From IMG/VR virus record IMGVR_UViG_3300019124_000006, positions 1 through 64,000 of that record: 64,000 nucleotides of DNA. The stretch is one strand, 5' to 3'. How positions within the stretch are numbered: the first letter of the stretch is position 1; each line of letters begins with the position of its first letter. The translations under genes and the position numbers were made by a program. The DNA comes from a virus. Below the pieces are notes generated by a model. That model had not been told where the DNA came from. It searched no databases and saw only the letters and a program-made list of their open reading frames with translations. Positions 7,515 through 15,231 of this stretch are shown piece after piece.

Positions 7515-8525
7515 ATGGGTGGTTTATTCCGATTACGGCACATGGATATGTGCTTCTCCTCTCCCAATTGTCTGGCGGTTATCGCCGTTTCCGGAGGGCC
7601 CACTCATCAACCACATCCTCTTTAATTATATATTTTTGGAGTGGGCCTACTTAAATCTGATACATGGGTAGATCATGAATTGTAGCGGTAAGACACTCCT
7701 GCTTAGGAGACACCAGACAGGTGGCAAACATCATACATGAAAGGCTTTTCTTGTTTGAGCCTTATCAAGCAAGTGGTGAGCCATTTGAAATAACCCTTTC
7801 ATATTTATAGCCATGAAGGAACACACTCCAGTAACCCACGGGTCTGGAGTCCCCATTGCCTAGTAGCTCAGTGGTAGAGCAATCGGCTGTTAACCGATCG
7901 GTCGCAGGTTCGAATCCTGCCTAGGCAGCCAACCTCTATTCTAAAAGATTGAAATAAATTATACAGTGGCTGAATAATGGATTGGCAGTCCATAAGGCAG
8001 TCATGATGCCTGGGATGAGAAACAGTTGTCTGAGATGGCAGAGATCATCCTTTGAGACTTGATGAAGTCGAATGGTATGTAGGTGTTCCATTTATATAAG
8101 AAGCTTAATGCACTCTAGCTGGCCGGCGTGATAGGGGAGGATAAAGAGTGGTTAATACGTAATCCCACGCCCCAACGGTAAAGCGTTATCGTGGTTGATG
8201 TGTTGAAAGGCACTATAAGGCACGCTAGAGGTGCTGTCGCATAAAACCACGAACTCGATGGACTAGTATACAGTATGTGACATTTGAATCTAATCCACGC
8301 CATGTGACAGTTATGGGTAATCAATCCCATCCAAGATAACGAGGTAATGTGGAGTAGGAGTAGCTAACCTACAAGAGCATTATTCTCCTTGGTGGCAGAA
8401 AGAAGTGCTTATATAAATGGTTGGAGGTGGAATCCTCCTTGTATAATTTATTTGAGTCTTTTAGTAAGAGGCTCAAGTGTTTTGATACTATGGGTTGTAA
8501 AGCCCACCACCTTTCTTTTTTGTAT
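7515..8525 (+). ncRNA. Candidate large ornate RNA with an embedded tRNA-Asn
   Basis: About 1 kb holds no supported protein gene but many stems: GCACAT/ATGTGC (7537-7553 region), GGCCCACTC/GAGTGGGCC (7597-7647 region), ATGAAAGG/CCTTTCAT (7737-7744 with 7794-7801), ACTCCAG/CTGGAGT (7825-7849 region), GGCGTG/CACGCC (8125-8170), TCGTGGTT/AACCACGA (8189-8196 with 8245-8252) crossing CACTCTAGC/GCTAGAGGTG (8111-8232), which would be a pseudoknot, and GGAGG/CCTCC near 8424. A hairpin with a T-run closes the region at 8490-8521. Size, phage setting and neighbouring tRNA fit the GOLLD and ROOL classes of phage RNAs, but I cannot confirm a class from sequence alone. The transcript start is inferred from the promoter at 7483-7512. 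Confidence 0.6.
7857..7931 (+). tRNA. tRNA-Asn (GTT), CCA encoded
   Basis: The acceptor stem TGCCTAG/CTAGGCA, a D arm (GCTCAGTGGTAGAGC), an anticodon stem ATCGG/CCGAT with loop CTGTTAA, and a T arm GCAGG-TTCGAAT-CCTGC are all intact. The anticodon is GTT (asparagine). Discriminator G and CCA follow in the DNA, as usual for Gram-positive hosts. It sits within a long structured non-coding region rather than in a tRNA cluster. Confidence 0.95.
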
Positions 8526-8549
8526 ATAAGTCAACAACTCCTTTCGACA

Positions 8550-8876
8550 TGGCAGGATTTTTTCCTCATTATTAAGGTATTATGAGTGAGGTTTTTGCCT
8601 GCCACACCATATTAATAGTTACACCAATTTAGGTGTTAACTATAGATTCATACCTTGTACGACGCATTAATAATACCTCCGGGGCATATAAGAGGGAGAT
8701 TTTTACTGTTGGTCTGCACAGGTTTTTGCTCCCCGCCCTAAAGGGCATTCGAGGTTTTTATGACATCTCCTTTTTCCCTTGAGTGCCTTTTAGGGTGTGG
8801 GGTATATGCTCAATCCCAACTGCCCACCTCTAGGTATTGTTGTGTCTTACGAGTAACTTGTGCCAATTTGAATGGG
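8550..8876 (+). ncRNA. Second structured non-coding stretch with U-rich loops
   Basis: No reading frame is supported. A nested hairpin (GGCAGG...CCTGCC enclosing CCTCAT...ATGAGTGAGG) spans about 8553-8606. GTTACACC/GGTGTTAAC follows. A 19-bp imperfect stem pairs CCCTAAAGGGCATTCGAGG with CCTTGAGTGCCTTTTAGGG; its mismatches are all of a kind that G-U pairs tolerate. GCATATA/TATATGC closes around it. The motif GGTTTTT recurs in several loops. It ends just before a strong terminator. It may be a separate small RNA or the tail of the RNA before it. Confidence 0.5.
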
Positions 8877-8919
8877 AAAAAGCACTAGAACGTGTATAGA
8901 TTCTAGTGCTTTTTCTTTT
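8877..8919 (+). terminator. Strong intrinsic terminator
   Basis: A 14-bp perfect stem, AAAAAGCACTAGAA (8877-8890) with TTCTAGTGCTTTTT (8901-8914), is followed by CTTTTTTTA. The run of A on the 5' side means it could also stop leftward transcription. It closes the non-coding RNA region. Confidence 0.9.
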
Positions 8920-9003
8920 TTTATTTTTTAGATTTATTAATTTTATATTTTAATAATTTATTTTTTAAGTTTTTATTTTTTCTTGTAATGCTCGTCTATA
9001 GTA

Positions 9004-9032
9004 TTGAAAACCTAGGGAAACTGTGGTAATAT
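9004..9032 (+). promoter_or_regulatory. Promoter of the partition-like operon
   Basis: TTGAAA (9004-9009) and TAATAT (9027-9032) are separated by 17 bases, the best sigma-A-type promoter in the window. CCTAGGGAAA, an inverted copy of the TTTCCCTA motif, lies in the spacer (9011-9020). Half of the recurring palindrome, TTGTAATG, lies upstream at 8983-8990. Confidence 0.7.
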
Positions 9033-9041
9033 TATCATCAG

Positions 9042-9077
9042 TTAGACATATTAGACAAATTAGACAGGATAGACAAA
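9042..9077 (+). repeat. Four tandem 9-bp iterons (TTAGACAnn), candidate centromere/operator
   Basis: TTAGACATA, TTAGACAAA, TTAGACAGG and ATAGACAAA follow one another without gaps, starting about ten bases after the -10 box and ending before the ribosome site of the actin-like gene. Iterons overlapping the promoter of an actin-like gene are the hallmark of parC sites in ParMRC-type plasmid partition, where the small DNA-binding protein binds them and also represses the operon. The assignment here is by position. Confidence 0.75.
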
Positions 9078-9094
9078 AAATGGAGGTATGATAA

Positions 9095-10282
9095 ATGATG
9101 CAAACTGAATATCGTGCTAAGCCAGGAAAAGCTTCCAAGAAGCAAGTAGAATCGATGCCTTTGTTGGTATCTATTGATGTAGGTTTTGGTGAATTGAAAC
9201 GGTTATCCAATATCTTTCCGCACCCAGTAGCGATTCCAAGTGCAGTGGTTCCTGGGGCAAAACCAGCATCTAGTCGTTTATTTGAGCTTCAAACGATTGA
9301 TGATGATAGTTTGATTGTCACAACAGAAGATGGAACATTCTTTGTTGGAAAGCAAGCCATGCATGTGCCAACAAGCGGAAGTAAGCGTACACAGGTGCGT
9401 GATCGTGCAAATGACATGATGAGTCGTGTACTATTCCAAACAGGCATTGCGTTAAGTGTTCCACATGAAGATGGAGAGTACAAGGTATTTGTTGTAACAG
9501 GGCTACCAAATGATGATTACGATTTATCCGTGAAAAAGAATCTAGAAGAATTCTTGCATCGCTCTTTTGTTGTGCAATTCCATCTTAGTGAAACACGCAC
9601 GATTACAAAAACCATTCATGTGGTTGGAGTTGAAATTTTACGTCAGCCGGAAGGTTCGGTGACTTATAATCAGTTTGATTTTGATGTAGAACGCTTCCTA
9701 GTTCCAAGTCCAAATGCTCGTCGCACATTAGGTATTATTGATTTTGGTCATTTTACGACAGATTACGCTTTATTCCGTGATGGTATTTTGATTGAAGATG
9801 CAACCATCAATGGGTCTGCTGTAGGAGTGACGGAGGTTTATAATAAGCTGCGTCGTCGTCTTATTGTAAAATTTGATGAAATGGGATATGAATACCGTCC
9901 AACGGATGAAGATTTGGATATGGCGGTGCGTACGCATAAGATTCATTATATGAATCAGGAGTTTGATGTATCTAAGGAAGTCCAAGAAAGTGCTAAAGAA
10001 GTGGCAGCCATTATTGCAAAAGAAGTATTGGATGCATGGGGGAACGAGACAAATCGATTGGAATCTATTATCGTTTCCGGTGGCGGCTCTCACGTCTTTT
10101 CGAATTACTTGTTAGAGGAGTTTAAGATTCGTAAAAAACAAGGTTTCCATGTGATTGATGCACCACAATTTAGTAATGTCATTGGATTCTATATGTACGG
10201 TTGCATTGCGTTATCTGATGAATATTCATCTGAAGCACTCTTTAGTGAATATATTAATCCAGTATTTGTGGAGGCTTTATAA
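9095..10282 (+). CDS. ParM-like actin-family ATPase (plasmid-type segregation)
   Basis: This encodes 395 residues from ATG 9095, with GGAGGT seven bases upstream. Actin-fold phosphate loops are visible: LLVSIDVGFGELKRL near residue 28 (phosphate-1), LGIIDFGHFTTDYALF near residue 210 (phosphate-2, D-x-G-x-x-T) and SIIVSGGGSHVF near residue 325 (adenosine motif). Length and order match ParM/Alp-type bacterial actins that form filaments to move plasmid DNA. Four iterons precede it and a small basic/acidic helical protein follows with a one-base overlap, the usual ParMRC layout. In a phage this points to a plasmid-like lysogenic state or to intracellular positioning of phage DNA. The exact subfamily cannot be set by eye. 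Confidence 0.85.
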   Translation: MMQTEYRAKPGKASKKQVESMPLLVSIDVGFGELKRLSNIFPHPVAIPSAVVPGAKPASSRLFELQTIDDDSLIVTTEDGTFFVGKQAMHVPTSGSKRTQVRDRANDMMSRVLFQTGIALSVPHEDGEYKVFVVTGLPNDDYDLSVKKNLEEFLHRSFVVQFHLSETRTITKTIHVVGVEILRQPEGSVTYNQFDFDVERFLVPSPNARRTLGIIDFGHFTTDYALFRDGILIEDATINGSAVGVTEVYNKLRRRLIVKFDEMGYEYRPTDEDLDMAVRTHKIHYMNQEFDVSKEVQESAKEVAAIIAKEVLDAWGNETNRLESIIVSGGGSHVFSNYLLEEFKIRKKQGFHVIDAPQFSNVIGFYMYGCIALSDEYSSEALFSEYINPVFVEAL

Positions 10283-10470
10283 TGGCAAAGGATAGATTAT
10301 ACGCTCGAATTCGGGAAGACGACGTAATCATTCGAGAGCATTTTGCCAATATTAAGCCGAGTGACCATCCATATGAAATTAGAAGATTATTAGAAAAAGC
10401 GATACTGATTGAAAGAAAAGAGAAGGAAATACTTGAAAAAGTGGAAATTCGCATAGGGCAGGACTCATAA
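10282..10470 (+). CDS. Small ParR-like candidate partner of the actin-like protein
   Basis: The 62-residue protein starts at ATG 10282, sharing one base with the TAA of the actin-like gene (TAATG), so translation is coupled. It is helical and highly charged (AKDRLYARIREDDVIIREHF, IRRLLEKAILIERKEKEIL). Position and size fit the DNA-binding adaptor (ParR/AlfB-like) of an actin-based partition system; ribbon-helix-helix motifs cannot be confirmed by eye. The stop codon lies inside the loop of the terminator that ends the operon. Confidence 0.6.
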   Translation: MAKDRLYARIREDDVIIREHFANIKPSDHPYEIRRLLEKAILIERKEKEILEKVEIRIGQDS

Positions 10471-10487
10471 TCGGGTCCTGCCTTTTT
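10457..10487 (+). terminator. Intrinsic terminator of the partition operon
   Basis: GGCAGGAC (10457-10464) pairs with GTCCTGCC (10475-10482), followed by TTTTT. The TAA stop of the 62-residue gene sits in the loop. Confidence 0.85.
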
Positions 10488-10542
10488 GTATGAGCGGACA
10501 CCCAATTACAGAAAAAATTCAAGACCTAGTAAAATAATGGTT

Positions 10543-10612
10543 AAGGAGATACTGCACCACCTCATATAGCACCGATGGGGATTAGGAGGATTGAGATGGG
10601 TATCTCCTTTTT
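10543..10612 (+). terminator. Long-loop terminator or attenuator ahead of the virion module
   Basis: AAGGAGATAC (10543-10552) pairs perfectly with GTATCTCCTT (10600-10609), followed by TTTTG. The 47-base loop contains further complementary pieces (CCACCTCAT with ATTGAGATGG). It ends 27 bases before the next start codon, so it may act as an attenuator of the virion operon rather than only as a stop. Confidence 0.55.
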
Positions 10613-10638
10613 GTGTACACAAAAGGGAGGAACAAACG

Positions 10639-11388
10639 ATGAGTAAAACAGGACCAAAAACGGAGGCAGGATTGCAAGCTGTTTCAGAACACGCCCGTAA
10701 TCTGGATCACTCTGCATGGACTCAAAATCCAGAAGCCGTTCAAGCTATTGAGATAGCTAAACGATTACGCCAAACCAAACATGGCATGTATGCTGCGGTG
10801 CCGATTATTTGTAAAGCGGAAGCTTGCCCGTATGCAGAAGCATGTGAATTGCAGCAAATGGGGCTTGCTCCATACGGAGAAAAATGTCCAATGGAGATTG
10901 CGGCTATTGAGGATTTATTTCAGCGATATTGTCATGATATGAAAATTGATCCGACAGACCCCGCTCAACAAGTAGACGCTATTATGGTCAAAGAAGTCGT
11001 AGACTTAGATATTGCCATGCTTCGATGTGATAAAAAAATTGCCATTAGTGCAGATTATATTATTGAGAACGTAGTCGGAGTTAACGAGGATGGAGAGGCC
11101 ATTACTCGTCAAGAATTGCATCCGTTAACAGAGTATAAAGAAAAGCTACGAGCCCAAAAGTATAAAACATTGAGTTTATTGAACTCTACACGAAAAGATA
11201 AACAAGGTTCTAAAGTGCATGTGGTTCTTGACCCATCCGAACGAGCAGCTCAATTGATTAAATTGAAAGAGGACATGAAGCTGATTGAACAACAAGAGGA
11301 AGATGCGGAAAAAGCGTATTATGAAAAAATGCGTCGTTTACAAAAGACTGTGATTGATGTCGAACCGATTATCGAAGATGCGGAATAA
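10639..11388 (+). CDS. Cysteine-cluster protein, possible terminase small subunit
   Basis: This encodes 249 residues from ATG 10639 behind AAAGGGAGG. Residues about 57-83 contain four cysteines in the pattern CKAEACPYAEACEL...GEKCPME, probably a metal- or cluster-binding site. The middle region is helical (KEVVDLDIAMLRCDKKIAI) and the C-terminus is a charged coil (KLKEDMKLIEQQEEDAEKAYYEKMRRLQK). It opens the virion module a few genes ahead of the large terminase, and it resembles the cysteine-containing small-terminase-like proteins of large Gram-positive phages. The call rests mainly on position and general character, so confidence is modest. Confidence 0.5.
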   Translation: MSKTGPKTEAGLQAVSEHARNLDHSAWTQNPEAVQAIEIAKRLRQTKHGMYAAVPIICKAEACPYAEACELQQMGLAPYGEKCPMEIAAIEDLFQRYCHDMKIDPTDPAQQVDAIMVKEVVDLDIAMLRCDKKIAISADYIIENVVGVNEDGEAITRQELHPLTEYKEKLRAQKYKTLSLLNSTRKDKQGSKVHVVLDPSERAAQLIKLKEDMKLIEQQEEDAEKAYYEKMRRLQKTVIDVEPIIEDAE

Positions 11389-11402
11389 AAAGGAGGGATA
11401 GT

Positions 11403-11894
11403 ATGAGACAGGCATTTAGAAACGCCTTTTATCGTTCAGTCTTGAATCGGGCGACTCCCTATCAAAAAACCGACTTAAAAGAAAATGCGAAAGAGCTAAA
11501 AACGCACTTCAGAGAAATAGGAGAAACCGTCCGAAATCATGTCAGAGATAATTATAACCCCAAAGATCCTTTCTTTATGAAAGATCCTCAAGGACGCAAC
11601 ATTAATAACTTATGGACCGGATACAAGCTCGGTGGAAAAGGAAATTTACTAGCTGCAGGAAGCATCTTAGGTGGAGGTACAATTATCGCCACCAATCCAC
11701 GTCATTATCAATCTTTGTATAATCAAGCATATTACATTCCAGCCATGAGCGAAGAATTGGATGTAGAATCATTGCCTTCTACACGAGCGGATGGAGTAGG
11801 ATATCAAGCAGCAATAGGAAACAATCCTATGTTAACTACATCAGGTGATTTGGTGTTTGCGATGCACAAAACTCGTCATACCGGTCAATTTTAA
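11403..11894 (+). CDS. Hypothetical virion-module protein, 163 residues
   Basis: The ATG at 11403 follows AAAAGGAGGGATAGT. The first 70 residues are basic and helical, and a glycine-rich hydrophobic segment follows (GNLLAAGSILGGGTIIAT, about residues 79-97). No family recognised. It is the first of a run of six small glycine-rich genes placed between the cysteine-cluster protein and the large terminase, spaced 14 bases from its neighbours and surely cotranscribed. Confidence 0.7.
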   Translation: MRQAFRNAFYRSVLNRATPYQKTDLKENAKELKTHFREIGETVRNHVRDNYNPKDPFFMKDPQGRNINNLWTGYKLGGKGNLLAAGSILGGGTIIATNPRHYQSLYNQAYYIPAMSEELDVESLPSTRADGVGYQAAIGNNPMLTTSGDLVFAMHKTRHTGQF

Positions 11895-11907
11895 AGGAGG
11901 TGTATAA

Positions 11908-12348
11908 ATGGCAGGAGTTCAGCAATCACCTAACAATGCCGAAGGCCGTATTCATGAATTAAATAAAAAGGGGATTCGATTAGGTGGCGGTCTATTAAAC
12001 TACGGTTTTATTGGTTTGGATACGGCTTTGCGAATGAAGGAAGGAGAATCCGCTCCTGTGGCAGTAGGGAAAGCTCTCTTAACCAATGCAGCTTTATCAT
12101 TGCTTCCGGGTGGTTTACCGGCTGCACTAGGAGTTATGGCTGTTGCCTCTGCTCCGGAATTGATGAATCAACTGGACCAAGCTGCCGGAGCTATAAATGC
12201 AAAGAAACGTCAATTTGGTGGGAACTTTCAAGAATCGGAATCTCAATTACGGATGATGCAACAGGGGTTATCTCGCATGCAAAATGCTCGGATGCATGCC
12301 GTTCGAAAAATGGCCAATCATGCAAGAGGAGCACAAAAGGTGTATTAG
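11908..12348 (+). CDS. Glycine/alanine-rich hypothetical protein, 146 residues
   Basis: A very strong AAAGGAGGTG site precedes ATG 11908. The protein has a long glycine/alanine-rich hydrophobic core (LTNAALSLLPGGLPAALGVM) that could sit in a membrane or virion interior, then a glutamine/arginine-rich basic tail (MRMHAVRKMANHARGAQKVY-like). It is similar in character to, but lacks the N-terminal tag of, the four genes that follow. Function unknown. Confidence 0.7.
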   Translation: MAGVQQSPNNAEGRIHELNKKGIRLGGGLLNYGFIGLDTALRMKEGESAPVAVGKALLTNAALSLLPGGLPAALGVMAVASAPELMNQLDQAAGAINAKKRQFGGNFQESESQLRMMQQGLSRMQNARMHAVRKMANHARGAQKVY

Positions 12349-12366
12349 AAGGAGAGGTGAAAAGAA

Positions 12367-12975
12367 ATGGCAGTTGCAAGCAATGAGCCTTATCAGCGAG
12401 TGTCACGAGATAATGGTGTCTTTGATGGAATGTTTATTGGCATGGCGGTTGCAGCAGGTGGAGCTAGTGCAGGTGTCTTTGGTGCTCGTATGAATTATAA
12501 CGGCATTGATAAATCTGTGCAAGCAGCACAAGGCCGAATTAATGCAGGGCTAGAGGCACTTAGTAGTCGGGAGCAAAAGGCATTAGAACGATATGATAAT
12601 AAGATTGATCGCATCATTAACCGAGAGCGCACAGCAGGTGTGACCGGTAATGTAAATTCTCGTTTAGAGAGACGTAATCAAAAGAAATTAATGAACAATC
12701 CAAATATAGTAAATTTATATAATAAGTATTTTGTAGAGAAGCCTCTTAATCGATTAGAAAGAAATCATCAAAAGACAATGGAACGAATTCGAACGGATTT
12801 TAATCGACTGGTTGAACAAAATGCTCATTTTGAAGATCCTTCATATATCAATAATCAAAAAGCCAATCATATTTATCGCAAGCATATGGGCGGTTGGAAG
12901 AATGCCGCTATTATTGGAGCGAGTGCTGTGATTGGTGGTGGTATTGGCATGATTACAGACGCATTGATGGAATAA
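12367..12975 (+). CDS. Tagged small virion-module protein 1 (SNEPYQRV), 202 residues
   Basis: Start ATG 12367 follows GAAGGAGAGGTG. The N-terminus reads MAVASNEPYQRV, followed by a glycine-rich hydrophobic stretch (GMFIGMAVAAGGASAGVFGA). A basic coiled middle (about residues 60-165) precedes a second hydrophobic segment ending AVIGGGIGMITDALME. The next three genes share both the SNxPxQR start and a glycine-rich hydrophobic end with (I/S)xDxM, so these are tandem relatives. The shared tag could be a packaging, processing or targeting signal; none is known to me. Confidence 0.7.
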   Translation: MAVASNEPYQRVSRDNGVFDGMFIGMAVAAGGASAGVFGARMNYNGIDKSVQAAQGRINAGLEALSSREQKALERYDNKIDRIINRERTAGVTGNVNSRLERRNQKKLMNNPNIVNLYNKYFVEKPLNRLERNHQKTMERIRTDFNRLVEQNAHFEDPSYINNQKANHIYRKHMGGWKNAAIIGASAVIGGGIGMITDALME

Positions 12976-12996
12976 TTTAAAGAGGGGTGAATGACA

Positions 12997-13398
12997 GTGT
13001 TAGCAAGTAACCAACCATATCAACGAGTAGATGATGGAGTTGGCGCAGGTCTTGTCACAGGAGCCATTCTTGGTAAGATGGCTCACGGAGCTGTAGGAAT
13101 GGGACTTGGATATAAAGCTATTCAAGCATCTGGAGGGATTGATGCGCTTACTGAAAGAACAACAAGGGATATGGAGCGTTTTCAAAGGATGACCAAAACT
13201 CCAAAACAACAAATGTTTGCAGGAATAAGGGTGGCAGATAGAGCAGCAAGAAAAGCTATTGATAGCATGGATGACGGGCTTCTTAAAAATGTTGCAAGAA
13301 CCGGATATGGAAGTACGAAACGTGCCATGATTTCCGGCGGTCTTAGTGTTTTAGCCGGAAGTATACTGGGAGCTAGTATTGATGCGATGAATGATTAA
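12997..13398 (+). CDS. Tagged small virion-module protein 2 (SNQPYQRV), about 133 residues
   Basis: The start may be GTG 12997 (MLASNQPYQRV), nine bases after GGGG, or ATG 12991 (MTVLASNQP); the GTG gives a tag at the same distance from the start as in the relatives. After the tag come glycine-rich hydrophobic residues (GAGLVTGAILGKMAHGAVG). The protein ends MISGGLSVLAGSILGASIDAMND, matching the C-terminal pattern of its neighbours. Its stop is 13 bases before the next start. Confidence 0.65.
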   Translation: MLASNQPYQRVDDGVGAGLVTGAILGKMAHGAVGMGLGYKAIQASGGIDALTERTTRDMERFQRMTKTPKQQMFAGIRVADRAARKAIDSMDDGLLKNVARTGYGSTKRAMISGGLSVLAGSILGASIDAMND

Positions 13399-13411
13399 GG
13401 AGGGATCATAT

Positions 13412-13834
13412 ATGCCATTAGATAGTAATCGTCCAGTGCAAAGAGTAAATAATGGTGGAGATGGTATTTGGGATGGTGCTGGATGGGGGATAGTTGCTGG
13501 CACAGGAGCAACAGCCCTTGCTTATGGTGCCTCTGTTCACGGAGCTAAGCATCTCCGAGATTTGAATACTACGTTAACAGGCGTGAGACAAGGCAAATTG
13601 TATGAGAAGAATGCTCGATGGGCGGCATTTGGAAAACGCCATTATTCAGAAGCAGCATTACAAACCAAAGCTCTCAAAATGGAGCAACGAGCGGCACGAA
13701 TGAATTCTATGTTAGGAAATGTACAAAAAGCTGGTGATTTTGCATTCGGTTCGTCCAAGCGAGCTATCATTTCAGGGGCTACAGGATTGCTAGGTGGTAT
13801 GATAGCAGGAACTATTACAGACTCCATGAATTAG
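13412..13834 (+). CDS. Tagged small virion-module protein 3 (SNRPVQRV), 140 residues
   Basis: The start ATG 13412 follows AAGGAGGGATC. It begins MPLDSNRPVQRVNNGGDG, continues with a hydrophobic glycine-rich segment (GAGWGIVAGTGATALAYGAS) and a basic middle, and ends SKRAIISGATGLLGGMIAGT followed by ITDSMN. The SSKRA(I/M)ISG stretch is nearly the same as STKRAMISG in the previous gene, so these two are close paralogues. Confidence 0.7.
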   Translation: MPLDSNRPVQRVNNGGDGIWDGAGWGIVAGTGATALAYGASVHGAKHLRDLNTTLTGVRQGKLYEKNARWAAFGKRHYSEAALQTKALKMEQRAARMNSMLGNVQKAGDFAFGSSKRAIISGATGLLGGMIAGTITDSMN

Positions 13835-13846
13835 TGGGTGATTTGG

Positions 13847-14251
13847 ATGTTAGTTTCTAATCAACCAATTCAACGTATTCATGCCCAAGAGGATAGTAAT
13901 AGTACCTTGTACCGGAATATAGGGGTTCATGTAGGATTAGGTGTTGCTATGCAAGCTGGACAAGAAATGACTCTTCAAACCTTATATCGAAGCACCAAAA
14001 ATCCCAAATTAAAAGAAAGTCTCCGAACGGCTTTATATGTGGATTCAAACATTCAAGAGTCAGGTATCGTGAATCCCATTACAGGTACGAATTATTACGC
14101 CAAAATGAAAGAGGGAAAATTGAAAAATCTTATCGGGAAAATTCCTGTGTATGGTCAAAGTACATTCAAAGGCCGTGCATTAGGTTATGGAATGGCAGTT
14201 GGAGGAGGAATACTGTCAGGAATATTACAGACCCAAATTACTAAGCAATAA
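13847..14251 (+). CDS. Tagged small virion-module protein 4 (SNQPIQRI), 134 residues
   Basis: Start ATG 13847, behind a weak GGGTG. It begins MLVSNQPIQRIHAQ, then a short hydrophobic segment (GVHVGLGVAMQAGQEM), and ends with YGMAVGGGILSGILQTQ. It is the most divergent member of the tagged set but keeps the tag position and glycine-rich end. It lies 11 bases before the terminase start. Confidence 0.65.
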   Translation: MLVSNQPIQRIHAQEDSNSTLYRNIGVHVGLGVAMQAGQEMTLQTLYRSTKNPKLKESLRTALYVDSNIQESGIVNPITGTNYYAKMKEGKLKNLIGKIPVYGQSTFKGRALGYGMAVGGGILSGILQTQITKQ

Positions 14252-14262
14252 CGGGTGACAGT

Positions 14263-15231
14263 ATGAGTGTACAAGCCATTGAACTAACAGAAAGACAAAT
14301 GGACGAATTAGAATCGGAGATTCGAACGGATCCGGTAAAATGGGCATACTGGAAACTCAAAGATCCAAAAGGAAGACCGTGGAAAGCCCGTTGGTACCAA
14401 AAGAAAATCATTGACGGTATTATGAAAGGTGATCGTCGAATTGCCGCTCGTATGGGACGACGGGTAGGAAAAACAGAAACCATGGTTGTCTTTTGTTTAT
14501 GGTATGCCTTTCATCATAAAAATGCTCGCTTGCTAATTGTTGCTCCGTATGAGCATCAAGTCCGATTAATATTCATGCGATTATCAGAATTGGTGCGAGA
14601 TAGTGATGAACTGCATCATTCTGTAACCATTACCAAAAATCCGTTTATTGCTTCTTTTGGAAATGGTTCTAAGATTATGGGGTTTACAGCAGGGGCCAAC
14701 TCTGGTACACAAGCGGGTGCGAGCTTGCGTGGTCAGCGTGCCGATTGGATTTTTATGGACGAAGTCGATTACATGAGCCGTGAAGCGATTGACGCTACCA
14801 TTGCAATTTCTTATGAAGACCCAAAACGAATTGGAATTTGGGTATCTTCTACACCTACCGGAAAGCGAGATTTCTTCTATGAAGTTTGTACAAATCCTGA
14901 TACGGGATACAAGGCTTATCATTTCCCATCTCATGTAAACCCGGATTTTGATGAACGCATGGAAGGCGAGCTTCGTGCAACGATGACCGTACAAGGTTAT
15001 ATTCACGAAGTTGAAGCGGAGTTTGGAGAAGAAACCATCGGAGTATTTAGCAAATCAGCGGTAGAGCGAGCAAAATCGCAATATCTTTACAGTTATCGAG
15101 AATTAAACGTGTGGGAGAAGGAACAGTACAAAAAACAGGGCTACAACATAGATGACATTATCTTCTTCCCGGAGTATACTAAAAGAAATCCAGCCCCTCC
15201 TGCGATTCGGGTTGTAGGGGTAGACTGGGAT
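14263..15231 (+). CDS. terL: Terminase large subunit, exon 1 (ATPase domain)
   Basis: The first 323 residues of a large terminase of 589 residues after splicing. Walker A is GRRVGKTE (about residues 65-72), the SLRGQR segment and Walker B IFMDEVD (about 162-168) follow, then VSSTPTGKR, the ATPase coupling motif. Near the end, VVGVDWD carries the first catalytic aspartate of the RNase H-like nuclease. The unspliced frame ends at TAA 15247-15249, far short of the nuclease, but the missing parts continue at 15700 and 17005. The exon end after GAT 15231 is inferred: it keeps the frame, gives GVDWD-KYAEATQIIV as in other terminases, and matches the target site of the intron at 50254. An alternative end at 15243 is also in frame. 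Confidence 0.9.

Noticed and set aside
7676-7740. A second tRNA at about 7680 (TAGCGGTAAGA plus CTCCTGCTTAGGAG)
   Set aside because: The anticodon arm has a four-base loop and there is no T arm or matching acceptor stem. Treated as part of the structured RNA.
8115-8330. A leftward 71-codon open frame in the tRNA/RNA region
   Set aside because: No ribosome site, unusual composition, and it overlaps the predicted stems of the structured RNA.
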